Origin: Antitrichia curtipendula
Taxonomy: Eukaryota > Streptophyta > Bryopsida > Hypnales > Leucodontaceae
Assembly (NCBI GenBank): GCA_951230915.1
Contig: OX579640.1
Coordinates: forward strand, 13,598,981-13,662,980
Reading direction: 5' to 3'
Length of the DNA: 64,000 nt
Part shown: positions 23,359-36,474 of the stretch, piece after piece
Numbering within the stretch: position 1 is the stretch's first letter
Layout of the letters: each line of letters starts with the position of its first letter
Notes under the pieces: model-generated
Seen by the model: only the letters and a program-made list of their open reading frames with translations
Database searches by the model: none
Told to the model about the DNA's origin: nothing
Translations under genes and position numbers: made by a program

Positions 23359-26300
23359 TTAACTCTTCCGACGATAGAGAAGTTCCTGCAATTGCAACAT
23401 CAATATCTATCAATTTGCATCAATACAAGTATCAATTCTTGAAACATATATCGATCAAACAGTGTAATTCCAGATGTGTAATTCCAGATGATGCATGTTC
23501 ATCTGCAGAGAATTGCATTGTTATCAAGAGTTGCTTACATGTGGCAATTCTTTGACTTTTCATCCATTCATGAACCAAAAGAAGGAAGAGTTAAAGGACG
23601 CAAGAACTTACCAAATTACCATGGTAATCCCAGAAATCATTAAGAACACTTTCAAGTGTGTGGCCTGAAGACAAAAGCATGACTTCTTTACCACTGTCTC
23701 CTCTTGAAACCCACGCTTTCCCTTTCGAGAGCTTGCTCAACCGTGGAGGAGGCTTTGGAATAGAAACCTGCTCGGTCTTACTCTCCACAAGGATTTCCAA
23801 ATCTGCCTCTGGCTGAGGAGACAAGCGAGTTGCAAGGAACTGTGGTGATCATACATTGGAAAGGTAATCAGAACAAGATTACTATTATAAAATTTGAAAA
23901 CACCACTTGCTCATGAAAATGAAAATGCTATATGATTTGAATAATGCATAAACGCATAATAACATCAAGCTTCCTAAAATATGATTTCCATCAAATTTGT
24001 GAAAAACCAAAGCTTAAGTTTATGCGCTTCAGCTTGGCTGCTTTCCTAGATTGTAGCACTTCCCCACATAGAACCGTTATACAAAAGGGCGTAAGGGTCG
24101 GAGCTATTCTTCTTCAATGTCTAAGATTGTGGGCACAAGAGGCATAACACATGCCCTAACAGGTCCGAGTCCGTTTTAAATCTCCTGGCGCCACAACCTA
24201 CCGAAGAATGCTAAATTTCTTATAAAATTACTCGAGTCATCTGGAATTCTGTCATGACATGAAATTTTTTATTTAGGAAATCCAACACGAAAGAAGAAAA
24301 AGGAATGCAATTTGTTCCAGCTCAGTTGTAGGGCTAAATAATTACCTGGCACAGGTGATCGACGGTCATTTTGGGTGGACAGCAGAGATGTGGCCGCTTG
24401 AGGCTTGGGAGGGTGTCTTCATCATCCGATCCATCATTTAAAGGTTGCAAGTTCAAGTGCACAACAAACTGCAACATATTGTTTGCAAAAGATGTCATAC
24501 GATTGCAGAAATAACATCACTTCGGTACATAGAGAAATAGGGGAAATGCAAAAGAAAGAACATGTATCGTTCTTGAAGACAACTAAGATAAAAATTATAT
24601 TTAGTGTTATAGTCACCCAATAGTGTCACTACCCTACCAAAAAAACTGTAAGTGACACTATTCATGAACTTCCAATAAGAGTCTACAAGTATGGTGGACT
24701 TTCAGCATGCGATTCATAATTGATGTCACAAATGCTAAATATCAGTATCAGTGTAGTCCTTCAGTAAAATTGAAGGTGGGAGAATCTGAACTAAAAGTTG
24801 CATCATTTCAGAGGAGATCCCTACATCACTAAGAAACATTTGCATTATATATTCTTCAACACCAAACAAGACCGCTGAAAGAAATTCCACGTCAAGCCAC
24901 CAAAGTTGACACTGTAGAAATAAGTACGCACTTTCTTACTCAATGGAATCAGAACCCAGAAATAATTAGTACGCTTGTACATAATACACTGGATAGCATG
25001 TCACACATTGTCTGCAATGTATTTTCAAGCAGGAGCTAGATCAGCTTAACAAGATATTCTGATTCATTCAGAAGCTCCGATTCAAAAACATAATAAGGTG
25101 GTTAAGAACATGGGACAACCAGCAAAATTGAAATAGTGCAATCTATTACATTCAAGGACAGCCTTGTCTCACCTCATCGCCTTTCTCTATGCGAGCAGCA
25201 GCCAACAAGGCATCGGCTAAATCCTTCGTCCGGGGCAATGACTTCATGCTTCTAGTACCATTGGCACCAGGAACGCCGCTGACACTTCCGTATCGTGAAC
25301 TTCGTGTACCTTTTGCCCAGCTCTTCAACGTTCCTCCAATGTTGGTAGGCGAGGCATCACCGTCACTCTCCCTTGCCAACGAGTCAGTTGGTGATTCACC
25401 ACCGGAGAAAGAGGCAGGCACCTCATGTTGGTCACGAGTGGCTGCTGCACAGATACAGGAAGGTTTGAGGGTTTTTCCCTCATCATCACAAATATTCATC
25501 ATTTCATACTTGCTAAGCGGATATAAATGTTCCTACACCTATTCAGCTTTGAAGCCAAAAAATATAGCACCACCACCTCTAGCTGTTCAGTACATGCTGA
25601 AGTGCTCTTTCAAGCAGTAAACTGAAGATCAAACAAGATACATCAAAACTCCATTATTTTCCAGAGACTACCAAGGCAATAATCTTGGGTATCATCACCA
25701 AAATTCCACTAAGCAAACTTCTCAGATATAAGTGCCCAGCAAGACTTATCTGCCCTAAAAATTGCTCACAAAGAAAGAAAGTGTTTCAAACTTTTCAGGA
25801 AAGCAACTTACCACTAAGTGACTCATCCTCACTATTCTCTTTACCACTAGAGTAAGTCTGCACTCTGGGTTTCCGTCTCTTCCGGTTCGGCTCTGCTTCG
25901 CTCTGAGTTTCATCGCCAGAGGTAGTAGTATCAGCTTTGTCATCATCATAAAAGTCATCATCGTCCTCATAACGTGCTGAGCCCTCACTGTACCTGTCAA
26001 ATCATTCCCCAGAAGAGAAAAAGGTTCAGGTATTCCAGAGATAAGAGGCGCGCTTGGAAACTAACGTGCAGTTAATAAACTCAGATTCCTACAATTCCTC
26101 AATTGACATGGTCACTGGTCGCAAACAACTCCTGACCTAGCTCTGCGACCTCCTCGCCTTCCACGACCCCGACCTCTTTGCCTGTTTTGACCTCTGTGAC
26201 GTGCGATACCGTGAGCGTTTCTCAAAATAGCTGCAGCTGTGGTACGACGCCTTGCAACGGCTTCTGTCTGTCGCCTGAACGTATCAGCAATACTTGCCTG

Positions 26301-28965
26301 AATCTGTTTACAGCCAACAGTGACATTGAGTTTAGGAATTTGTTCCTTGTTATGTTTAAGAATTAATGACACGATTCAAGTAAACGGGCTATCACAGGAC
26401 AAACGCTTAAAATGCAATAAACGATGTCATAATGCGTTATACAAGTGTATATTGATCTATTCAACTCAATGCACCAATGACAATGAAAAGGCAGCCTCAA
26501 TGAAGACAACAATTGCATCGCAATAAGGTCAACAATTGAGGCCTTGACCTAAAATAATAAACACTCTACCCTGCAAATTAAGATTTACTAAAGACACAAG
26601 CATTTGATGTAGAACCAACTACCAGACATAAAAAAACTAACCAATATACGAGCACAATCGTTAACAAGATTGTGCAAGATATAAGCTCAAGGCTGCAGAA
26701 ATACAAACCTGCCTATTTACACGAGCTTCATCTTCATAAAGGGCAAGTTCCTGTTGCAGAAACGTGAAGGATTTAGAGCCTCACTTCCAGACAGACCGAA
26801 GGACAACACTTCCTCAAAGAAGTCCATGATAATGAAAGAAGTACCAGAATTGTTCCGATGATCGCAAAGCAGAGTCCAGTCGCTCCTCATATTTGACAAA
26901 AGGAAGTAAAAGCTATGGACTTGTAAAGAAAGCTTAGCTATGATGCAACACAAAGAGAATAGTAGCAGTCATACAGTAGTACCATAGCACTACTAACTTT
27001 CAATATCACTGACATGAATGGCATATTAACTCCATGTTCGTACAATGACTCACCTCCTCTTCGTATTTGTCGAGGTCGGGATAAATAGCAGCAACCAGAG
27101 CATCGAAGTTTGGATCATCCCTCAAAGATCGGCGACTTGCACAGTGTGTGCGACAAGCAGGACATTCATTATTTCTGCAAGTATTGAATATTGTCACTTA
27201 ATATGTTATCGACAATAAGACTTTTGCCAGTTATCGTTGCCAAACCAGCAAGTAACAACTATAAATTTGCAACTTTTGTAAACGAGATACTGTAATGAAC
27301 TTGAACGAGATAGCACATACGCTATAAGAACAATGGAATTCCAGCGATGCTCAAATATCATCACTACCAAGTCAGTAATCCATGCTAAGCAAAAGGGTCG
27401 GGGATCAGAAAAACTATTCTAAGTGCAAGTACAGAATTACCCAAGCCGCATGGACTTGTCAATGCATTCCCTGCAGAATCGGTGAAGACACTCCATAACC
27501 GTACGCGTTTTTCGTATAATCCCTGTTAATAAATACAACTCGATAAGAAAATAATGTTTCTCTAACCACAAAATTCAATCACATACATCAAAGTACATTC
27601 CACAATACAAGCTCCTTGACAGGAAGGTTGAGCTTACCCAGACAAATCGGACACTGCATCTCCTTGCGAATGTCTGAACGACAAACCCTGACATAACTGA
27701 GATGACAAAGATAAAATCAGCGTACCCGAAGCATATTCAACCTCAGGAAAATAATTCGAATAAGCAAGCATATGGACGATGCTTTGATAGATTCCATCCA
27801 TCTTATTACTAGATCAAAGGGCGAATCTTTATGGGAATCAACTCCTTCTGAATTTATTAATACATAAATTGCAATCCAGAGAGATACAAATCTAGTCCTT
27901 CAGTGTGTTCAGCCTAAGCACCCTAAACATATAATAAGCTATTATTACCACAAAGACCAGTAGTGGTGACGGCTATTCTACTCGAAGCGTGAACCTGCTC
28001 AGATGGCTATTATACTCTGAACCTAATGTCGACTGTGTCACCAGCAACGAGTCAAGGTGAAAATGCCAAGCACTACCAGTCTAAGAGTTAATCACAGTAA
28101 CATGATTCCCTCGTGTTACGACTGATCCTCCACAATATAAAGAAGACGCTAATTTTTGTAGTCATTGCTGTATACTAATTCACTGCAATATGCGAAATAC
28201 TTAAATCCTAAAACGTCTATGACGGCAAAACTCTGTTAGAAAGCAAATAGGCCATAAAATTATTGAAAGTAGACTCTGAAGAGCACTAAGGCGTGCGAGT
28301 AACGAATTGCACGACATCGACTCTGAAGTAAACAGAAAGGGGAAGTTCGAATAACTTACTCCTTCTCTTCGCCATTGGATGGAGACAAAGGAGCACCTAA
28401 CATGATCACAGAACCAGATTAGCAACAGAATTTTCGTACTCGCTCGTAAAAGCACAATTTCGTGTAAACAAATAGGCATACAGAGAACGTGATCACCGCA
28501 ACAACCCGAGCAAGAAGCTGACTGATAGCCACGTACTAACAGCAGCCCCGATCGAAAAAGAAATCAACACCGAAGCTTTCCTTTCGGTCAAACTTAATGA
28601 ATTCAATCCTATTAACGAGTATACAGTGAACGGCGACAGAAAGAAGCGTTAAGAACACTGGACCTCCTTCACTAGAGTTGTATCTCGACACAAAATTTTA
28701 TTTTATTCTAGCACAACAAAGAAGAGTAACATCTAAGAACGTCGTCATGTCGCTCCACTCCATGACGAGCAAGAAATCAAGTTCCCGTCGAGCAATTGGA
28801 GCTGGCAGGCATCTCTTGCTCACGAATTATACGTAAATAAAACACTATACCAAAAAATGGTATGAGAAACAAACAATAACAAAACAATAGCAATCATCTT
28901 TTACCATCTGCATTCGCGGTGGCGTTCGGGAGCGGCTCGGGGTCCGCTCGCCCTTGAGCTGGCAT
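23359..28965 (-). CDS. RING1-like: RING1-like Polycomb E3 ubiquitin ligase (12 exons)
   Basis: RING1 proteins are the catalytic subunits of plant PRC1, ubiquitinating histone H2A in the nucleus. Exons in transcript order: 28905-28965, 28360-28396, 27638-27696, 27441-27522, 27054-27174, 26709-26750, 26137-26303, 25812-25993, 25173-25444, 24346-24468, 23612-23839, 23359-23385. All introns are GT-AG, phases fit and the frame closes at 466 aa, near Arabidopsis RING1B (about 460). The C3HC4 RING finger spans residues 48-87 (CPIC...C.H..C..C...CPAC), followed by the diagnostic [18 protein letters not shown]. An [12 protein letters not shown] helix, an Arg/Gly-rich patch (about 175-190) and an acidic Asp/Glu stretch with a KRRK basic motif follow. 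The last about 130 residues form the RAWUL ubiquitin-like domain ([13 protein letters not shown], then ELLYRRKS at the end), which binds other PRC1 members. The start ATG is the first in frame after the GA-rich leader. No disabling change was seen. Confidence 0.93.
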
Positions 28966-29290
28966 TGTAGCCTCCACGTTTTCTCACTTCCTCACGTCTA
29001 CACTTCACACTTTTATTTTTCTCTCTCTCTCTCCTTCTCTCCCTCGCGCTCTCTCTCGTTTGTTGTCCGCTCCTGAAATAATCTGCACTCCCTATTTGCG
29101 CCTGCGCTGCTACTCGGAAACAAACGAAGAATGGAAAAATCTGGAAAATAATCTTACGGTGCGAATCGCTGATTCTACGCTCGCTGGCCTGAATGATGTG
29201 CACATGTAGGTATTCGCGTACGTTCTCTCTCTCTCTCTGCTTTCCTCCTCTATGAGCGTCTCTCTCTCTTTGTAGTTGGCGATGTTGTGT
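28966..29290 (-). promoter_or_regulatory. GA-rich leader/promoter of the RING1-like gene
   Basis: On the + strand this holds three CT runs: about 29021-29060, 29223-29238 and 29259-29270. On the gene's own strand they read as GAGA repeats. GA repeats in plant promoters and 5' UTRs are known binding sites for BPC/GAGA-binding proteins, some of which recruit Polycomb complexes. The sequence is CpG-rich against AT-rich surroundings. The transcription start is unknown, so the split between promoter and 5' UTR is not resolved. Confidence 0.6.
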
Positions 29291-29299
29291 TTCTCCGTT

Positions 29300-29711
29300 T
29301 GCCAGTCCGTGCTTTAGGTGCCCACCCTTTCGTTCTCTCGCTTCACCCGTTCTCTCCGAGCCTCGGCCTCGGTTTCCGAACCTGTGTGGTGCCGAGCCTA
29401 ATTCCGAGGCTGCTAACCTCCCTCATTGCGAACCGGTACTGTATAATTCGCTACATACAGTAATGTGGAATAGGGAAATTATGAACATTAGCAGGAAAAA
29501 ATGGATTACTCGTAGCCTGAGGCCTTTGGTATCCCGCTCTTACTAACCCTCCAATTATCTTGACTTCGTCCAAAATTTTTAACATGTGAAGTTATAAAAT
29601 AAAATACAATTTAGAGGAACAATTTAGTGATGGTTTTCAAACACCTGTTGTATATAAATAATCCATAAATCATATTCATGTGGTAGGATTTATGATTGCA
29701 CTAATCAACAA
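29300..29711. other. Spacer upstream of the RING1-like gene
   Basis: The mixed-composition end of the RING1-like promoter (to about 29450) grades into AT-rich DNA. No exon or divergent gene was recognised. Confidence 0.5.
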
Positions 29712-30605
29712 TTAACCCCTACAACAGTTCGAGGCCTTAAATTGCTTCAAAGTACTCAAATCCAAGGCAAGGCTAAAATCTTTGTCTATATTTATTCATA
29801 AACAAATCCAATTGTAGGATCCTTTAGTTAACTTGTTAGAATACACCCTCTTCAAATTTCAAAATAGGAAACTTTACCAATTGCAAGATCATGATGCTTG
29901 AATTTCAAAAGGAAGTATTTTGAACTCTACTCAAATGGTTAGGTTTCCTCTTTCAAAAAATTTACCCAAAATGTGTAAGCTCTACAACTTACAACTCTCC
30001 ATAATATATATATATATATAATTTCAACAAAAAATATTTTATATTCATGCTTGAATAAAATAGTAAAAACAAAGAAATAGAATATGATTTCTAAAACTAA
30101 ATTTTTCAGGACTTATTTATAGAAATAAAAATGCCAATTCCAATGGCTATAATGTTGTAATAAACAATCTATATCCAATGCTTTATTTTTTTTCAAAAAT
30201 ATTAAAAATTGAGTTAAATGAAAGACTTCAAAGTTAATTTTCAAATAAAGATCCATAACTACTTGCAAATTAAAACTCCACATAACTTTCATCTAACTAT
30301 TATTCAAAATGGAATGTTTCAAAACTTTCCATGTATATATAAATCTTGAAAACTAATTTCAAATATTTATTTTTTATAAAAGTGACTTTTTTTTGCTGCC
30401 CAAATTGACCGCCAAGCAATAGAAATTACATATCATCCAATAAAGCCTAAATCATGTATTCAAAAATTATGGAAATTATTGTGCCCTAAAGCTACTCCTT
30501 GACCACATGTTGTGTGAAAATTTAAAAGAATTTTTTTTGTTTGTAATGAGTTGCCCAAAATTGTTATGTTGCAAAAAAAACATTGTTTGGTCCTTTAGGG
30601 GTTAA
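29712..30605 (-). mobile_element. TTAA-flanked R1-family element, - orientation
   Basis: The right end, read on the - strand, is TTAACCCCTAAAGGACCAAA and is followed by the R1 interior words 'gcaacataac' and 'ttgggcaactca'. The left end is TTAACCCCTACAACAGTT. Both ends carry TTAA. 894 bp, non-coding. A (TA) run at about 30005-30020 is internal. Confidence 0.75.
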
Positions 30606-31306
30606 GCTTAAATATATTTACATTGTTTTTAAAAGGTACATTATTTAAACAAAAATATCTACAAAAATTAATTCAATTAGTGTGCATCCGTATGATTCCA
30701 CTATCACAGTAATTTAGAAACTATGTGAAATTGTGAATTTGTAAAGAGCACCATCGTGATAGCTCAAAGTATTTTAGATTAAATTCATATATTAATGTAG
30801 TTTACACAATTTAATATTATCTCCAACACTATGAATGTCATCCAAATCTCATCTACATTCATCTAATTTGCCTACATTTGCCTCACTTAAATGAAATTTA
30901 TCCATTTATTCACATTAACTAGACCACATTCATCTAACATTGATCCAAATTAGTGTGAGTATCTTGCTTTTACTTTTCCAACCTTTGACTAAATGCATTA
31001 ATTTTGATGAGTTCTTTGAACTATAAAAATTATTCAAATATTGAATAGGTGAATAATAAAAAATCTTTGAATAAATGAAATGGACATCTAAGTTGGATAC
31101 ACTAGCACTTGAAAGGATAACAATCTAAAATGGTTTGTTTAAACATTCCTAGGATAAATAGGTCAAAATTATATAACATAATGTTGATGTTATTTCAAAA
31201 GGTGGAAATTCAAATCCTTCACTCTGAGAATCATAACAATACTAAGGAATAAAAAAATTCTCCACAATGAATGGCTAGAGGTAAAATATGTTATAATTCT
31301 TGAGGC
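30606..31306. other. AT-rich spacer, nothing recognised
   Basis: Words of the type 'attcatctaa' and 'ccacattcatc' recur at 30840-30950 and again at 32400-32500 in the next spacer, suggesting an old shared repeat without clear ends. No exon seen. Confidence 0.4.
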
Positions 31307-32071
31307 TTAACCCTTTAGGCCCTAAATTACTTTTTGGGCAATATAAAGTTTTAGGTCACCCATTTACAAACATAATTTTTTTTTCTTTAAAATTTTTACA
31401 CATCATGTGGTTGAAGAATAGCTTCAAGGCACAACAATTTTCATAACATTTGACTACCAATTTATGGTTCAAAATTATTATATGAGGTATAGTTTAGAAA
31501 AATCACTTTTGATTCAAATAAAAATTTGAATTTGGTATCTTATATTTTTATATATTTGAAAATATTTAAATAATTATATTTAACTAATAACGTTAATGTA
31601 TGAGGAATTTTAATTTGTGGACAAATATAGGATTTCTTCCCCAAAATAAACTTTAAAGTCTTGTTAAGCACTCAATTTCTAATATATTTTTTTACCTCTT
31701 TCTACTTACTATTTTTTTCAAGCATGAATATGGAAAAAAATCAAAATTTTTACACATACTCCCAACTTATTTTTTATAGAGAGATGCAAGTTGTAGAACT
31801 TACACATTTGGGGTACAAAGTTTGAAAGAAGAAATATATCCATTTGGGAAGAGTTGAAAATACTTCTTTTCAAAATTCAAATATCATAATCTTGTAATTG
31901 ATAAAGTTTTTTATTTTAAAATATTATAAGTATGTACTCTAACAAGTAATTAAAAGATCATAAGATTGCATTTGTTAATGAATAAATATAGATGAAGATT
32001 TTAGCTTTTCTGTAGATACAAGTATGTTGAAGTAAATTTGGACTTTAAAACACCTCAACTTTTTAGGGGTT
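31307..32071 (+). mobile_element. R1-family element, diverged
   Basis: The left end, TTAACCCTTTAGGCCCTAAA, keeps the TTAA. The interior retains R1 words (ttgggcaatataa, aattttcataacatttgac, gaagttttttattttaaa). The right end, ctttttaggggttctt, keeps the TIR core but has lost the TTAA. Non-coding. Confidence 0.65.
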
Positions 32072-32825
32072 CTTCTATCCAGATTGAAGACAATAACATA
32101 CAAAGTTCTTGACTATATTGTTTACTAAAGACATCACATTTGTATGGACTATTATTATTACAATGTCCAAAATTTTGTGCTAATTCTATTTTCTATTTAC
32201 AATATAAAACCATTTTGTTTAATTCAAAGTTATGATAATGAACAAGTCAAATTAATTCAATAATTAGCTAATTTAGAGGCTATACAATAATAACACTAAT
32301 TTGAAAAATTACACAAATTTGTAAAGCTTACTAATATGGTATTTATTATATTAGTATTTTATCATTTGTGAACACAATTTTTAATCTATTCCAAATAGTG
32401 TGATTGTCATGCAACTTTCATCCAACCTTCATCTACACTCATTCAATTTCACTCAAATACTTGCACTACCTAGATCACATTCATCCAACATGCATTCAAA
32501 TTAGTGTGAGATGATCCAACATTATTCAAACTATCATATTAATTGAATGTCTTTTATAGTGAATTTTTTTTAAATGATTACAAAATGCCAATTTTCATTT
32601 TTACTTGACTGTTAATAATTTTGGCATGCAAGTGAAGGAGATTATAGGCTTGTTGGTATTAAATAAATCTTGAATCCTTCAATTTTATGAGTATTGTATA
32701 TTAAATTTTAATAAGAATACGAATTATTAAAAATTTATCCTTCTCAAATATTAATATATTGTAGCTAAGAAATAAATTGTAAATTTTTTTTCCAAATTAT
32801 TAAATTTTCAACATTATGTGAGTTT
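32072..32825. other. AT-rich spacer, nothing recognised
   Basis: Shares the 'atccaacattcat'-type words with 30840-30950. No exon, RNA gene or repeat ends were supported. Confidence 0.4.
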
Positions 32826-33345
32826 AATTTCACTTGTTTTTAATTGATTTTGTTGTAGATAATTTATTTCATTTTTTTGAATTATTTCTAATTTTTTCAC
32901 TTGATTTTGCCTTCGACTTCGACTGTTGTAGCCTTAAATTTCACTCAACATCAATTATAGTAGCCATGATTACTTTCACTTGATTTTGAATGTTTTAGCC
33001 ATGAATGATTTTACTAGATTTTGATTGTGATTGCTATGGCTATAATTAACTTTGTTTTTTTGAATGATTTCCAATTTTTTCACTTGATTTTTCACTTTCA
33101 TTGTTGTAGCCATAAATTTCACTTGGTTCAACTGCAATACCATTACTTTTGGACACTTTATTTTTGTTGTTGTAGTTGTAATATTACTTGATTTTCATTG
33201 TTGTTGCCACTGATGATAGACTTCACTTTTTGAATTACTTCCAATAACTTCTCTTGATTTTGACTTCTCCGGTTCTCCCTTTATAGCCATGAGTTTCATT
33301 TGATTGTCTCTAATGTAGCCATTGATAATAAGTACACTATTTTGA
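32826..33345. repeat. Degenerate minisatellite
   Basis: The motif 'ttcacttgattttgac..tgttgtagccatgaa' recurs about eight times with much divergence. A longer block beginning 'tttttgaattatttc' starts near 32873, 33056 and 33225, suggesting a higher-order period of roughly 170-185 bases. It is an old, decayed tandem repeat. Confidence 0.6.
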
Positions 33346-35452
33346 AATATTTTCTATAGAAATTGCTTTTGGCTATGATATTGGCATGTTTTTATTTTTT
33401 AAATTACACTAATCAATCATCAATTGTTGAATGTTAAATAATTTTTCTTCATAAATATTGAATGTATCCAATTAAAATTGGTAACATTTAATATTAACAA
33501 GGTATTATAAGAATTTATTGAATTACTATAAAATGTCAAAGTAATTCTAAGTTCCAATAGCTAGATCTTATTGTAAAATAATTAATAATATCTTCACCAT
33601 GAAAAGAATAAATGATAATTGATCACCTTGTACTTTTCATTTTCTTTTGTTTCTCTCATTTTATCTATAAATTATAAAATATTATTTTGTAATACTTGTT
33701 GTGAATGTGCATATTTGGATTAGAAAAAATATATATATTCATAACTATATATCCAATGAAATGTACCAATATTATACATCTTTGTATGAAATTTCAGTAA
33801 TTATGTACATTATCAAGTACATTCTTTATATCATTTTCTATACAAAATCTAGACAATTTCTTATTTTGTAGTTGATTCTTTTGTTAAGTGTAATCATAAA
33901 TATAATTTATAGCAGATTAGAAAGCTAAATCAATTTGTTATAAAGAAGAATATAGAATTTACAAAAGATTGAGTATTGGTTATTTTGTAAAGCCAACATA
34001 CAAAGCGGGTGTTATTAAATGAAACAAGATAGATTATGTGTTTTGTCCAAATTTTTTATTTTTAATAATCTTTATATAAATAATATAACCTCATAAATAA
34101 ATTTGTCACAAACTCTTAAATGTAGATTGCTTAAATTAGAGATTGTATGTTGCATTTCATAAGGTTAAGGTTCTTTTCATGTCCTAAATTTTCTACTACT
34201 TGTGTCTAAATTAGTGATTCTTTCAAAAGTAGTAATTTACAAAATACAAGTATGCTAACTAAAAGTTTACCTTTAATATTGTGTACCCTTACTCAATCAG
34301 TGAGCTTAGTGCTTCAATCATTCAATCACTCAACTTAGTGTTTCAATTAGTAAGTGGTTGTACATTCCTTAGCACATTTATATATATACTACTTATTTTG
34401 AAATACTCAAGTCTTTTGCATGACAATTTTTTACATAGGCTTAGATCTAGCAATTATTTTGCTATTGATTCACTACACTCTTAAATATATAAATGTGTTG
34501 TATGAGTGGCTTTACTTCAATATTTTTATAATGTACTAACTATCTTGTATTCACCTCGGTCCCTAAATTTTAATGGGCTTGATGATAGCATCATTTACAC
34601 TTTTATGTTCAATGGAAGGAATCACCTTTATTTGAGTAATTACAATAAGCAGGTAGGTAGATGCAAGAGCACAATGTTCAATATTTTTTTTGTTTCAATA
34701 CAAAAACAAGTTGGACATTAAAAAGAGAAGAGAATCATCAAACATCACTTGCTAACGCTTATTTTTAGATTCATTAGCAACAAATAGAGGCACTTTAGTA
34801 GAATAAGCCATTCATTAATATAGGCCTTCAAGCTTTGAACTATAAGCATTTCATAGTATTTTTGTTTGATATGAAATTTCATTAGTTTTTCTAAGGGTAA
34901 TTCTAGCATTTTATCAAATTACAGAAGAAAACATTTAAGATATTTATTATTGAATTGGAAATAGTATTTAATAAAATTGAAAATATATGTACATGTTTTA
35001 TAAAGCATTTACATGCACTACTTTGCTTTGTTTCAAGAATTTTGAAAATTCTTAATATAAAATGGAAATAGAATTTGAGGTAAAGGATAATTTTTACAAA
35101 TACCGGTACTTGAATTGAGGATATATAATCATTCAAAAAAAATCTATAAAGAAATCTATGAATGACTAAGGTAAAAGATTTTACACTAGAAAATTAATTT
35201 TTTATAGTGCCTTATGTACAATTGTATATCAAATTTAGAAATCTCATTAATAACAATTGAGATAATTTTTATAAAAAAACACATTACACCTTTAGATTCA
35301 AAACAATATTGTTTTCTCATTTATACTATTTTTTATTTTTTATTTATTTTATTTATCTTTAATTTTCAATGTCTTAGAATAGATTTTAAAGAATTTAAAT
35401 AGTATATTTTTACTTCTTTTTTTCAATTGTATATCTTAAATATATGATGAGA
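33346..35452. other. AT-rich intergenic DNA, nothing recognised
   Basis: Several 60-77 codon open frames on both strands (34281-34721, 34903-35136, 35214-35402) are Ile/Tyr/Phe/Asn-rich, as expected by chance at this base composition. No splice-supported exon or RNA gene was seen. Confidence 0.45.
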
Positions 35453-36474
35453 TTAACCCCTAAAGGACCATAAGGCCATCACATGGCTTTAATTTACAAC
35501 TACATTTGAAAAAAAATTGATTTGTGAACTTCACTAACAGTCCATAAGCAATAAAGAGATCCTAAGGTAGGAGGCTCTGAAATCGCTTAGGCATTAAGAA
35601 CCGCCCCTATAATGGCTCTTGAATGGAACGAGGTGATCTTTAAATGGAACGAAGTGATCCTTAAATTGATCGCTATAGTGCTATGAATGAATTAGAAAAA
35701 AGGAGTCCCAGCCAATCATCGGCTTTGTTTTTTCCCATCTTGCAAGTGAGCGGTTTATGGAAGACCTAGGGTCACAAATAGAGACCTACTATACATCTCC
35801 TTTGAAAATTCATAACTAATTCAATATTGCTCAAAAAAATATGAAACCACTTGTGTTAGATTCCTCGTCTATTTTTCTATCTCTGAAAAATGAATTAAAA
35901 ATACTACCAACCAAGGAAGCATATGAAAAAGGCAGATCAGCCCTTAGATGGGCGATTCAAGAGCCTCCTATCTTAGATGATTTTCTTTGTTGAATTCATT
36001 GGTGCAATCCAATCAAGAAATGATTGAGTGTGCAATTTTTGGTAAATTTTTTGAGAATGGAAAAGGCATTATAGGCCATTGTTTCACATTCTCGTATCTT
36101 TTTCTCTACACCTCAAAATGATTTGAAAAAATTACACATCAATATTATGATGATATGCACATTTTTTTGGGAAAAAAAATCAGTATTTTTAGAGCACTAT
36201 TGAGCATTATAAAAAAAACATTTTGATTTTAGTGTACACACAAAGTACTCCCTAACCAAACATCTTTCATTAATCTTGTGAACAGTGGCATTTTTTCAAA
36301 AATTGTGCGATTTTGTTGAAATTTTTCTTATAAAAAAGTTAAATAAGTCTTGTTTCATTTCAGCGGTGGCTATCATCAAAACTATTCTACATGAATGAAG
36401 AATTATGCTTATTACAAGAGTTAGTCAAGAAAACAAGGACTATGCTCAAACACACCTAGTCCTTTAGGGGTTAA
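35453..36474. mobile_element. TTAA-flanked TIR element with R1-type ends and a different interior
   Basis: The ends TTAACCCCTAAAGGAC and GTCCTTTAGGGGTTAA are a perfect 16-base inverted repeat. The 1022 bp interior is not R1: it has a GC-richer patch at 35560-35770 with repeated 'ttgaatggaacgaggtgatc'-like words and a stretch (35780-35880) related to 22610-22740 and 46340-46410. Non-coding. Confidence 0.78.

Noticed and set aside
25755..26000. Met-rich - strand frame in the RING1-like gene
   Set aside because: It is a different frame over exon 8; the correct frame gives the acidic/basic linker that joins exon 7 and exon 9 in phase.
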